NCBI GenBank assembly: GCA_964627855.1
Contig: CAZVLE010000060.1
Span: 1 to 22,691 of the forward strand
Direction of reading: 5' to 3'
From: CAZVLE01 sp964627855
GTDB lineage: Bacteria > Bacillota > Dethiobacteria > DTU022
Length of the DNA: 22,691 nucleotides
The notes below the pieces were generated by a model. It was given only the letters and a program-made list of their open reading frames with translations, had not been told where the DNA came from and made no database searches. Both the position numbers and the translations under genes were made by a program. Positions 14,819-21,896 of this stretch are shown piece by piece; within the stretch, counting starts at the first letter, position 1, and the number at the start of each line of letters is the position of its first letter.

Positions 14819-14932
14819 ATCCGGTCTTCTGATCTCCGATCCTCCGACCTCGAAAAGCTTGAGGGGGTTGTATTTAATCTCTTCTGGTCTTATGATCTCT
14901 GGTCCTCTGATCTCTGGTCCTCCGGCCTCCAG
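14819..14932 (+). repeat. Heptanucleotide repeat tract with two CCGGTC/CTGGTC boxes and right arm of the inverted repeat
   Basis: Two modules are visible. ATCCGGTC at 14819 is followed by TTCTGAT, CTCCGAT, CCTCCGAC. A second box, TTTAATCTCTTCTGGTC (14872-14888), is followed by TATGATC, TCTGGTC, CTCTGAT, CTCTGGT, CCTCCGG, CCTCCAG. The second box is the right arm (14861-14888) of the 28-bp inverted repeat. The tract runs up to the last codon of the radical SAM gene, which ends at 14934. Confidence 0.75.
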
Positions 14933-14933
14933 C

Positions 14934-16118
14934 TCACGGGCATCTGACAATGCCCTGCGACCACAGGCAGTCGGCACAGGAGGGTGCATTGCCCCAGCAG
15001 TCTTCATTTGCATCAGTATAGTCACAGCTCTTGTTGGTAGAGCAATCCATGCATGAAGGAAAGTTGAAATTTCTGACCCGGTAGCGAAACTTCACATATT
15101 CCGGTTTGTTCCAGATCTCAGCCAGGCTTTCCTGATCGATAGTACCGAAGTGGTGGGCGCTTACCTCTTTTTTGCGGTTATCAAGATAATAGTCGTACGC
15201 ATACAGCAGGGCGTAGCAGGGGGAGACGGCGCCGTCCCAGCGAATGACAGCCGCACTGTCTTCAACAAAACCGCAACGTCGACTGCTGCCCCAATACATG
15301 CGTGGCAGGCGGATCGTGCCGAAGAGTACGTAATCGGGTTCGATAGCCGGCCAGGTTGCCGGTTCGGGAAAGCGAAAATCTTTAGCCAGGCCGTTCCAAT
15401 TCAGAGGAGCCAGTGCTCCGGCTCCCAACTCCCGCTTTTTGCCTGGCGATTCAAAGAGCACCTCTTGATACATTTCCTCTGAATAGGGCAGTAAGTTGCT
15501 GATTAGCACCGTTGGCGCCCCAACTTCCCTGGCCAGCTTTTTTAATAGCGGCAGCTGATCGATGTTACTGCGCATCAGGACAAATTCTAAGCCTATCTTG
15601 GGGTAATTACTTTTCGCTTCCTGCTTCAGGCGACGCAGGTTGAAGATGTTCTCAACGACTTCACTCAAATGGCCGTTTACCCTGATTTTGCTGAACAACT
15701 CTTCATCCAGCCCGTCAATAGAGAAGTAAATGGCATGCAAACCGCAGGATATCAGCTCCCTGGCCACTTCTGTTGTAACCAGGCTGCCGTTGGTGTTGAG
15801 AGAAACCCGGTAGCCGGCCTGGCGAAGACGGCGAATCATTTCCAGGGCCTGCGGATGGGCCAGCGGTTCGCCAAAGCCGCCCAGGTGAACCAGTTCGAGA
15901 GCGGGAAAAGCTTTCATTTGCTCCAGCAGTCGCTCGAAGAGTTCCATATCCATATCATCCTGGGTAAGGTTCGGCCACTGCTGCCTGACGCAGGTGATGC
16001 ATTTCAGATTGCAGCGAGAAGTCGGTTCAAGATATAGTTTTCTCAGGCTGACACCTTTGCGGTGTAATATAATCTCTTCATTTCTTTCATCCACAATATA
16101 GTTTTCAAGGTCTAACAA
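14934..16118 (-). CDS. Radical SAM/SPASM protein, probable tungsten-cofactor oxidoreductase maturase
   Basis: This 394-residue radical SAM enzyme has its cluster motif CNLKCITC (C36, C40, C43) in LYLEPTSRCNLKC, then GGFGEPLAHP and LNTNGSLV, typical of SPASM-type enzymes. The C-terminal SPASM region has cysteines at 282, 301, 356, 359, 365, 374, 381, 384 and 393, ending CADCLWSQGIVRCP. This layout and ending fit the family known as tungsten cofactor oxidoreductase radical SAM maturase, which occurs with AOR-like enzymes; an AOR gene lies 1.5 kb away. The chemistry is not established. The start is TTG with GAGGTG about five bases upstream, and a strong promoter at 16159-16187. The assignment to this exact family is from recognition, not a search. 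Confidence 0.88.
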   Translation of the reverse strand: MLDLENYIVDERNEEIILHRKGVSLRKLYLEPTSRCNLKCITCVRQQWPNLTQDDMDMELFERLLEQMKAFPALELVHLGGFGEPLAHPQALEMIRRLRQAGYRVSLNTNGSLVTTEVARELISCGLHAIYFSIDGLDEELFSKIRVNGHLSEVVENIFNLRRLKQEAKSNYPKIGLEFVLMRSNIDQLPLLKKLAREVGAPTVLISNLLPYSEEMYQEVLFESPGKKRELGAGALAPLNWNGLAKDFRFPEPATWPAIEPDYVLFGTIRLPRMYWGSSRRCGFVEDSAAVIRWDGAVSPCYALLYAYDYYLDNRKKEVSAHHFGTIDQESLAEIWNKPEYVKFRYRVRNFNFPSCMDCSTNKSCDYTDANEDCWGNAPSCADCLWSQGIVRCP

Positions 16119-16150
16119 GGGGGCACCTCACTATTTATAACTAAAATGGT

Positions 16151-16164
16151 TATAATTAATTATA
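16151..16164. promoter_or_regulatory. 14-bp palindrome carrying back-to-back TATAAT boxes
   Basis: TATAATTAATTATA is a perfect palindrome between the divergent radical SAM and MBL genes. It contains a TATAAT on each strand. Only the minus-strand box (16159-16164) has a good -35 box at correct distance. The site may also be bound by a dimeric regulator. Confidence 0.4.
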
Positions 16165-16187
16165 GAACAGTTTTGCCTTCCTGGCAA
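16159..16187 (-). promoter_or_regulatory. Strong sigma-A promoter for the radical SAM maturase
   Basis: On the minus strand TTGCCA (16187-16182) is followed by a 17-base spacer and a perfect TATAAT (16164-16159). The start of transcription would be near 16152, about 34 bases before the TTG start codon. Confidence 0.75.
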
Positions 16188-16281
16188 GACCTTGCCCACA
16201 AAATGATCATTTAAGTATGTGGGGAGCCCGGGCACCTTGGAACAGCCGCACACTTAAACTATAGCTGAGCAGTTACATTTA

Positions 16282-16290
16282 TGTTATGAT
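16282..16290 (+). promoter_or_regulatory. Possible extended -10 promoter for the MBL-fold gene
   Basis: TGTTATGAT is an extended -10 (TGN plus TATGAT, 5 of 6) about 65 bases before the ATG at 16355. No -35 box of note lies upstream. Confidence 0.35.
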
Positions 16291-16354
16291 ACAGAAAGGC
16301 ATTTTAGCCGGCGCAAGACTTTTATTTCAACTTTTACTTTAATGGAGGCTTAAC

Positions 16355-17050
16355 ATGCAATTAACTGAAAACCTGTACTGCTATATGTGGCAGGGTCGGG
16401 CCAACAACTGCAACAGCTACCTGTTAAAGGGTAGCAAAACCATACTTTTCGATCCCGGCCATATCTATAACGATTTCGGTGAAAGCTGCCTTGAGATGCT
16501 GTCACGCCAGCTGACAGCCGACGGTATCAACCTTGCCGATATCGACCTGATTCTCTGTACCCACGGTCACCCCGATCACGTCGAGTCGGTCGGCATCATC
16601 CGTGAAAAAAGTGGGGCCCGCATCGGCATTCACCAGGCTGATGAATTCATCCTTGATGCCCTGACTCAGCATTATGCTTCACGCACAGGTAAAGAGCTGC
16701 CCTCGCTCAAGCCCGATTTTTACCTGGATGAGGGAGCCCTTGACCTGGACGGTCCCAATGGTCAGGCTGAAAAAATTGAGGTGCTGCATACCCCCGGCCA
16801 TTCACCCGGGTGCGTCTGCTTCTACCTGCCTGCTGAAAAAGCCCTGGTCAGTGGTGACACTATCTTCCAGGGCAGTATTGGCCGGGCTGATTTACCCGGT
16901 GGTGATATGGACACCCTCGGACAAAGTGTAGAGAAACTATCTGCGCTCAAAGATCTTGAACTGCTGCTGCCCGGCCACATGGGCTATCTCAGTGGTGCCG
17001 CCAGTGTGGAAAATAATTTTAGTCAGATCAAACGCTACTTTTTTAGTTAA
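16355..17050 (+). CDS. MBL-fold metallo-hydrolase, glyoxalase II-like
   Basis: This 231-residue protein has the complete metallo-beta-lactamase-fold ligand set: H70-G-H72-P-D74-H75 in CTHGHPDHVES, H149 in TPGHSPGC, D168 in VSGDTIF and H208 in LPGHMG. It should bind two metal ions and hydrolyse an ester, thioester or phosphodiester bond; glyoxalase II-like enzymes and many uncharacterised hydrolases share this pattern. GRADLPGGDMDTL is typical of the glyoxalase II-like group. No C-terminal rubredoxin, flavodoxin or rhodanese domain is present. The ATG has GGAGG six bases upstream. It is divergent from the radical SAM maturase, so a shared function is possible but not shown. Confidence 0.92.
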   Translation: MQLTENLYCYMWQGRANNCNSYLLKGSKTILFDPGHIYNDFGESCLEMLSRQLTADGINLADIDLILCTHGHPDHVESVGIIREKSGARIGIHQADEFILDALTQHYASRTGKELPSLKPDFYLDEGALDLDGPNGQAEKIEVLHTPGHSPGCVCFYLPAEKALVSGDTIFQGSIGRADLPGGDMDTLGQSVEKLSALKDLELLLPGHMGYLSGAASVENNFSQIKRYFFS

Positions 17051-17164
17051 AGCGGCTGGTTCTTAATTAGAGGATTAATCAAAAAAAAAGAGAATAATTT
17101 AGGTGCAGGTTATAATTATGCAGCAATATAGCTGGTAATATCAGTAAAAGGAGCATAAACTTTA

Positions 17165-18136
17165 ATGATCTATAAGAATCATCACCGCCCGACTGAGCTT
17201 TTTCAGCGCTATGAAAACAACCCGGTTCTTACCCCGGATCACTGGCCTTATCCCGCCAATGCGACTTTTAACCCCGGTGCCGTCAGGCACGAAGGAGAAA
17301 CAGTTCTCGTGGTGCGAGTCGAAGATATGCGAGGCTTTTCGCACCTCACCCTGGCTCGCAGTAAAGACGGCAAGAGCGACTGGCAGGTCGACGATAGGCC
17401 TGTCATGATGCCCGATATTAATTTCGATGAAGAAAGGTGGGGAATCGAAGATCCCCGCATTATCTGGCTCGAGGACATGGAGCAGTATGCCATGACCTAT
17501 GTCTCCTTTTCGAAGGATGGCCCTGTCGTTTCCATGGCCCTTTCCCGTGATTTGAAAACTTTCAAGCGTCGTGGCGCCATGCTGCCCCCCGAAGACAAGG
17601 ATGCTTCGCTTTTCCCGCGCATGATCAACAGGCGCTATGTTCTGATTCATCGTCCCATCATCCGCGGTGAGGCCCATGTCTGGATTGCCAATTCACCGGA
17701 TCTTGTCCACTGGGGAGAGCACAAGATTCTCCTGCCGGTCCGGCCGGGCTGGTGGGATAGCACTCGTGTTGGTCTCGGGCCGCCGCCGATTGAAACCTCC
17801 GAAGGCTGGTTGATCATTTACCACGGTGTACGTATGACTGCCTCGGGCAGCCTCTACCGCGTTGGCCTGGCATTGCTCGACCTCGAGGAACCCTGGAAGA
17901 TTCGCAAGCGCTGCGACCAGTGGGTTTTTGGACCGCACGAGCCCTACGAGCGCGTAGGCGATGTGCCGGGAGTGACCTTCCCAACCGGTATTGTGCACGA
18001 TCCCGCAACCGACGAGCTGATCATGTATTACGGTGCCGCCGATACCAGTGTATGCCTGGCCACGGCGAAACTTCAGAATTTGGTTGAACACCTGCTTTCC
18101 TGCAGCGATTCGAAGGAGGAAGGTTTCTGCTTTTAA
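17165..18136 (+). CDS. GH130-family glycosidase/mannoside phosphorylase
   Basis: This 323-residue five-bladed beta-propeller enzyme belongs to GH130. Diagnostic stretches are FNPGAVRHEG, RWGIEDPRI with the likely catalytic acid D96, VLIHRP near residue 160, GLGPPPIETSEGWLIIYHG (205-221), YRVGLALLDL, FPTG and YYGAADTSV. Characterised GH130 enzymes are phosphorylases that cleave beta-1,4- or beta-1,2-mannosides with phosphate to give mannose-1-phosphate, and a few are hydrolases. There is no signal peptide, so it is cytosolic. The ribosome binding site GGAG is about 11 bases upstream. It is followed after one base by a GT4 gene, and manC (which uses mannose-1-phosphate) lies downstream, supporting a mannose-based role. 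Linkage specificity is unknown. Confidence 0.93.
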   Translation: MIYKNHHRPTELFQRYENNPVLTPDHWPYPANATFNPGAVRHEGETVLVVRVEDMRGFSHLTLARSKDGKSDWQVDDRPVMMPDINFDEERWGIEDPRIIWLEDMEQYAMTYVSFSKDGPVVSMALSRDLKTFKRRGAMLPPEDKDASLFPRMINRRYVLIHRPIIRGEAHVWIANSPDLVHWGEHKILLPVRPGWWDSTRVGLGPPPIETSEGWLIIYHGVRMTASGSLYRVGLALLDLEEPWKIRKRCDQWVFGPHEPYERVGDVPGVTFPTGIVHDPATDELIMYYGAADTSVCLATAKLQNLVEHLLSCSDSKEEGFCF

Positions 18137-18137
18137 A

Positions 18138-19148
18138 ATGAAAGTTGCAATGCTGGCCCCCATATCCTGGCGCACCCCACCCCGTCACTATGGTCCCTGG
18201 GAGTGGGTGGTCAGCATGCTTACCGAAGGGTTGACCCGGCAGGGCATTAATGTGACCCTTTATGCCACAGCCGATTCAATAACAGCTGCCGAACTGCGTT
18301 CAGTAGCCCCGCGGCCCTGGTCTGAAGATCCTGAGCTTGACCCCAAGGTTTGGGAATGTTTGCATATTTCCCGTGTTTTTGAAGAAGCTGCCGACTTTGA
18401 TCTGATCCATAACAACTTTGACTTTTTACCCTTAAGCTTTAGCGGCCTGGTGGAAACTCCGGTGCTGACCACCATTCACGGTTTTTCTTCTCCGCGTATT
18501 GTGCCGGTTTACCTTAAATACAATGGACGCAACCATTATGTGGCGATCAGCGAGTCCGATCGCCACCCTGATCTTGATTACAGTGCCACCATTCATCACG
18601 GGATTCCAGTCGAACAGTATCCATACCATGAAACCCCGGAGCGCTACCTGCTCTTTTTCGGGCGTATCCACCACGACAAGGGTGTTTACGAGTCGATTCG
18701 CCTGGCCAAACAGGTCGGTCTGCCCCTGGTAATGGCCGGCATCATCCAGGACCAAACTTACTTCGACCACTATGTCAAGCCATACATTGATGACGACCAG
18801 GTCCGCTACATCGGCCCTGTCGGGCCGCAGGAGAAGGGGGCAGTGCTCGGTAAAGCCATGGCCCTGCTTCACCTGATCAATTTCGACGAACCTTTCGGCC
18901 TTAGCGTGGTCGAAGCAATGGCCTGCGGCACCCCGGTGATCACTTTTAACCGCGGCTCCATGCCCGAGCTAATTGTTGACGGCGAATCTGGTTTTCTCGT
19001 CGACGCCCTCGACCAGGCCCGCCAAGCCATAACCCGTCTTAAGTCAATCGACCGCCGCAACTGCCGCCGCCGGGCCGAAGAAAACTTTACCGTAGAACTG
19101 ATGGTAGACCGCTACATCAAGGTCTACAAAAAAATAACCGGTCTTTAG
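18138..19148 (+). CDS. GT4-family glycosyltransferase
   Basis: This 336-residue GT-B glycosyltransferase starts MKVAMLAPISWRTPPRHYGPWE, the standard N-terminal strand and loop. The C-terminal nucleotide-sugar domain has LLFFGRIHHDKG (171-182) and the EX7E motif as E251 and E259 in DEPFGLSVVEAMACGTP, then NRGSMPELIVDGESGFLV. It should be a retaining transferase, cytosolic. The open frame extends 35 codons upstream into the GH130 gene, but the family start and the one-base gap after the GH130 stop favour ATG 18138. AGGAGG lies farther than usual (18 bases) with AAGG 14 bases away, so coupling to GH130 translation is likely. GDP-mannose is a plausible donor because of manC; acceptor unknown. Confidence 0.92.
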   Translation: MKVAMLAPISWRTPPRHYGPWEWVVSMLTEGLTRQGINVTLYATADSITAAELRSVAPRPWSEDPELDPKVWECLHISRVFEEAADFDLIHNNFDFLPLSFSGLVETPVLTTIHGFSSPRIVPVYLKYNGRNHYVAISESDRHPDLDYSATIHHGIPVEQYPYHETPERYLLFFGRIHHDKGVYESIRLAKQVGLPLVMAGIIQDQTYFDHYVKPYIDDDQVRYIGPVGPQEKGAVLGKAMALLHLINFDEPFGLSVVEAMACGTPVITFNRGSMPELIVDGESGFLVDALDQARQAITRLKSIDRRNCRRRAEENFTVELMVDRYIKVYKKITGL

Positions 19149-19156
19149 AAAACAGG

Positions 19157-19515
19157 CTCATAGTTAGAGCGGAGGTACAAGAGACATTACAAATCTGGTA
19201 ACTAAATCTTTTTCCGGTCTTCCGACCTCCAACCTCTGACATCCAAACCGTAGGGGCATGGCGTGCCATGCCCTGTAAATAAGCACATTATGCAACCAGA
19301 GTCAGAGCGGAGGTAAAAAGAATTTTTACAGATCTGTTGCCCAAATCTTTTTCCGGTCTTCCGACCTCCAACCTCTGACATCTAAACCGTAGGGGCATGG
19401 CGTGCCATGCCCGTAGAACAGTCTATAATCTAGTCAGAGCCAGGTAGAAGGCAAAGATATCATACCGACCATGTTGCCCAAATCTTTTTGCGGTCTACAG
19501 CTCTCTGACCTCTAA
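19157..19515 (+). repeat. Tandem hairpin-repeat array 2, 137-139-bp period
   Basis: The array begins with a right half-unit (GTTAGAGCGGAGGT, 19164-19177). Units with CCGGTC follow at 19214, 19353 and (degenerate, GCGGTC) 19490. Each box is preceded by AAATCTTTTT and followed by heptanucleotides ACCTCC and CTCTGAC (19225-19240; 19364-19379). A 20-base palindrome GGGCATGGCGTGCCATGCCC follows (19254-19273; 19393-19412), then GTCAGAG with GGAGGT or AGGT (19301-19314; 19433-19445), which pairs back with the heptanucleotides. Architecture and boxes match array 1. It fills the 382 bases between the two glycosyltransferase genes and ends about 16 bases before the next start codon. No gene is visible inside. 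Confidence 0.9.
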
Positions 19516-19530
19516 AATGGAGTTGATCAA

Positions 19531-21840
19531 ATGTACCCAGGTAAAATCCTGCGCCCAATGAAGGTCTCCTTCATATCAACTTTTCCGCCGCGCAAATGCG
19601 GTATTGCCACCTTCTGCGAAGACCTTCTTACCAGCATGAAACAGCTCTACAGTGCTGAAGGAAGCGGTGAGAAGAGTAATTTTGAAGTAATTGCCCTCAA
19701 CAACAATATCGAAACCTATAACTACGGACGTGATGTTACCTTTAATATTCGTGACCAGCATCGCAGCGACTACCAGCGGGCCGCCGACTATATAAACCAT
19801 TCGCCCGTTGATGCTGTCTCGATTCAGCATGAGTACGGTATTTTCGGCGGAGAGGACGGCAGCTATATCAACTTCTTCCTCGAAAACCTGAAAAAACCGG
19901 CCATCACCACCCTGCACACCGTGCTCGAAAAACCCTCCAACGGACAGCGTCAGACCCTGATGCGCATCTGTGAACAGTCGGTCTATATCGTTGTCATGGC
20001 CCAGGCTGCCGTCGACATCCTGACCAGGGTCTACCGCATTCCCGACGAGAAGATCCTGCTCATACCGCACGGGGCACCTGATGTTCCTTTTCTCGATTCC
20101 TCCTATTACAAGGATCAGTTCCAGGCCGAGGGCCGTAAAGTGCTGTTCACCTTTGGTCTGCTCAGTCCCAGCAAAGGTCTTGAATACTCGATCGCGGCGA
20201 TGGAAAAGGTAGTTGAAGTGCATCCCGATGCCCTTTACATCATCCTCGGTGCTACTCATCCCGAGGTAAAGCGCAGGCACGGGGAAGAATACCGCCACTC
20301 CCTGCAGAAAATGGTCAACGACAAAGGCCTGGAACTCAATGTCGCTTTCTATAACCAGTATGTCACCCTGGAGCGCCTGGTTCAGTTCCTGGTTGCTACC
20401 GATATCTACATCACGCCCTACCTGAGTCGCGAGCAAATCACTTCCGGCACCCTCGCTTATGCCCTGTCCTGCGGCAAGGCCATCATCTCGACCCCCTATA
20501 TCTATGCCGAGGAACTGCTCGACGATGAACGTGGTGTTTTGGTACCCTTCCGGAATAGCGAGGCCCTTGCTGCTGAAATTATTACCCTGCTCAGTGATGA
20601 GGCCCTGCGAAACAGGATGCGTAAGAACTCGTACCAGTACGGACGTCAGATGATCTGGCAGGAGGTTGGCCGCAGCTATGCCGCCGCCTTCGAGCAGGCT
20701 CGTTTCCGTTACAGCGAAATGCTTTGCCAGAGTGTCACAAACACCGACGTAACCAAGCGGGCTATCCTGCCCGAAGTAAATTTAAAACACCTGCGCAATC
20801 TCACCGATGACACCGGACTTTACCAGCACGCCGTTTTTAACGTGCCCGATCGCAGGCATGGTTATTGCACCGATGATAATGCCCGGGCCCTGATTGCTGC
20901 GGTGATGAACTGGCGCCTCTTCAAGGATGAAAGGATCAAATCTCTCTTAAACACTTACCTGAGTTTCATTTTCCATGCCTACAACGAGCAAAAGGGACGC
21001 ATGCGTAATTTCATGGGTTTCGAGCGTAATTGGCTGGAAGAAGTCGGTTCGGAAGACAGTCACGGACGCACCCTCTGGGCCCTCGGCTATACTATCGCCC
21101 ACCCGCCCGGTGATGAAACCCTGGGGCTGGCAACCCGCCTCTTTAAGGATCTAATCGATGCCACCCTGAAGTTCACCTCACCGCGAGCCTGGGCTTTTGC
21201 CATTATCGGAGCCAACTACTATTTGCGTCGTTTCGGCGGCGATGCCCGGGTGCGGCGGATCAAATATGCCCTCGCTGAGAAAATCAAGACCCTATTTGAT
21301 AACGTAGCAGATGATGAATGGTACTGGTTTGAAAACATTGTTGCCTACGACAACGCCCGTATTTCTCAGGCCTTGATCGTGGCAGGCAATTACCTGGAAA
21401 AAGAAGAAATGTTCGATATCGGCCTCAAGAGCCTGGAGTGGTTGATCAAAATTCAAACCAATCCCGATAGCGGTCAACTTTCACTGATCGGTAACGATGG
21501 CTGGTACAGGCGCGGCGAAAACAAAGCCCGCTACGACCAACAGGTATTAGATGCCACTGCCCTGGTCGACGCCTGTTACCAGGCTTTTGTCCTCACCGGC
21601 GACGACAAGTGGCTGAGCTGCATGGAGTGGGCCTTTAACTGGTTCTTCGGCAGCAACGATGGTAACCAGGCCCTCTACGATTTCAGTGACGGCGGCTGCT
21701 TCGACGGTTTGCAGCCGGGCGGCATTAATAAGAACAAGGGCGCCGAATCGGTTACCTCCATGCTGCTGGCCTTACAGCGAATGCACCTGGTCGCCCACCA
21801 GGGCCTTTTCCAGCAAAACCAACTGCAAATAACCAAATAA
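19531..21840 (+). CDS. Large two-domain protein: GT4 glycosyltransferase fused to an (alpha/alpha)6-type helical domain
   Basis: This 769-residue protein has a GT-B domain at about 10-395: FISTFPPRKCGIATF, IQHEYGIFGGEDGSY (98-112), LLIPHG, FGLLSPSKGLEYSI and TSGTLAYALSCGKAIISTPYIYAEELL (305-330). In the usual EX7E position the first Glu is E301 and the second position is Ala309. The C-terminal 350 residues (HLRNLTDDTGLYQHAVFNVPDRRHG split over 420-444, then YCTDDNARALIA, DSHGRTLWALGY, WEN/DNARISQALI-like helices) resemble an (alpha/alpha)6 barrel of glycoside hydrolases or epimerases. The combination is found in other bacteria but its product is not known to me. The start at 19531 has GGAG eight bases upstream; ATG 19558 lacks one. 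Repeat array 2 directly precedes it, and manC follows. Confidence 0.88.
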   Translation: MYPGKILRPMKVSFISTFPPRKCGIATFCEDLLTSMKQLYSAEGSGEKSNFEVIALNNNIETYNYGRDVTFNIRDQHRSDYQRAADYINHSPVDAVSIQHEYGIFGGEDGSYINFFLENLKKPAITTLHTVLEKPSNGQRQTLMRICEQSVYIVVMAQAAVDILTRVYRIPDEKILLIPHGAPDVPFLDSSYYKDQFQAEGRKVLFTFGLLSPSKGLEYSIAAMEKVVEVHPDALYIILGATHPEVKRRHGEEYRHSLQKMVNDKGLELNVAFYNQYVTLERLVQFLVATDIYITPYLSREQITSGTLAYALSCGKAIISTPYIYAEELLDDERGVLVPFRNSEALAAEIITLLSDEALRNRMRKNSYQYGRQMIWQEVGRSYAAAFEQARFRYSEMLCQSVTNTDVTKRAILPEVNLKHLRNLTDDTGLYQHAVFNVPDRRHGYCTDDNARALIAAVMNWRLFKDERIKSLLNTYLSFIFHAYNEQKGRMRNFMGFERNWLEEVGSEDSHGRTLWALGYTIAHPPGDETLGLATRLFKDLIDATLKFTSPRAWAFAIIGANYYLRRFGGDARVRRIKYALAEKIKTLFDNVADDEWYWFENIVAYDNARISQALIVAGNYLEKEEMFDIGLKSLEWLIKIQTNPDSGQLSLIGNDGWYRRGENKARYDQQVLDATALVDACYQAFVLTGDDKWLSCMEWAFNWFFGSNDGNQALYDFSDGGCFDGLQPGGINKNKGAESVTSMLLALQRMHLVAHQGLFQQNQLQITK

Positions 21841-21876
21841 GTTGAAAAAAGTGTCAGACACAAAATTCAACTTATT
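21836..21876. repeat. Two-tier perfect inverted repeat overlapping the GT fusion stop codon
   Basis: AATAAGTTGAA (21836-21846) pairs with TTCAACTTATT (21866-21876). Inside, GTGTC (21851-21855) and GACAC (21857-21861) form a second stem around one A. The stems are separated by AAAA on both sides, giving an almost symmetric 41-base structure. It has no T-tract, so it is not a standard terminator. It begins within the last codons of the upstream gene and ends 20 bases before the manC ATG. Confidence 0.75.
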
Positions 21877-21896
21877 GATAAGGGAGTGAGTCTTTG

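Noticed and set aside
14500..14933. Insertion sequence with transposase remnant
   Set aside because: No frame resembles a transposase and the inverted arms belong to a repeat family found elsewhere in the window, so only a repeat island is called.
18033..18137. N-terminal extension of the GT4 gene (start at 18033)
   Set aside because: The extra 35 codons overlap the conserved end of the GH130 gene, and the canonical MKVAMLAP start is at 18138.
19157..19515. CRISPR array or small coding gene in the second repeat array
   Set aside because: Period of 137-139 bp with no unique spacers; frames across it are broken and no ribosome binding site with a conserved product is seen.
19576..20436. 286-codon minus-strand open frame inside the GT fusion gene
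   Set aside because: Fully antisense to conserved GT4 motifs; composition is that of a shadow frame.
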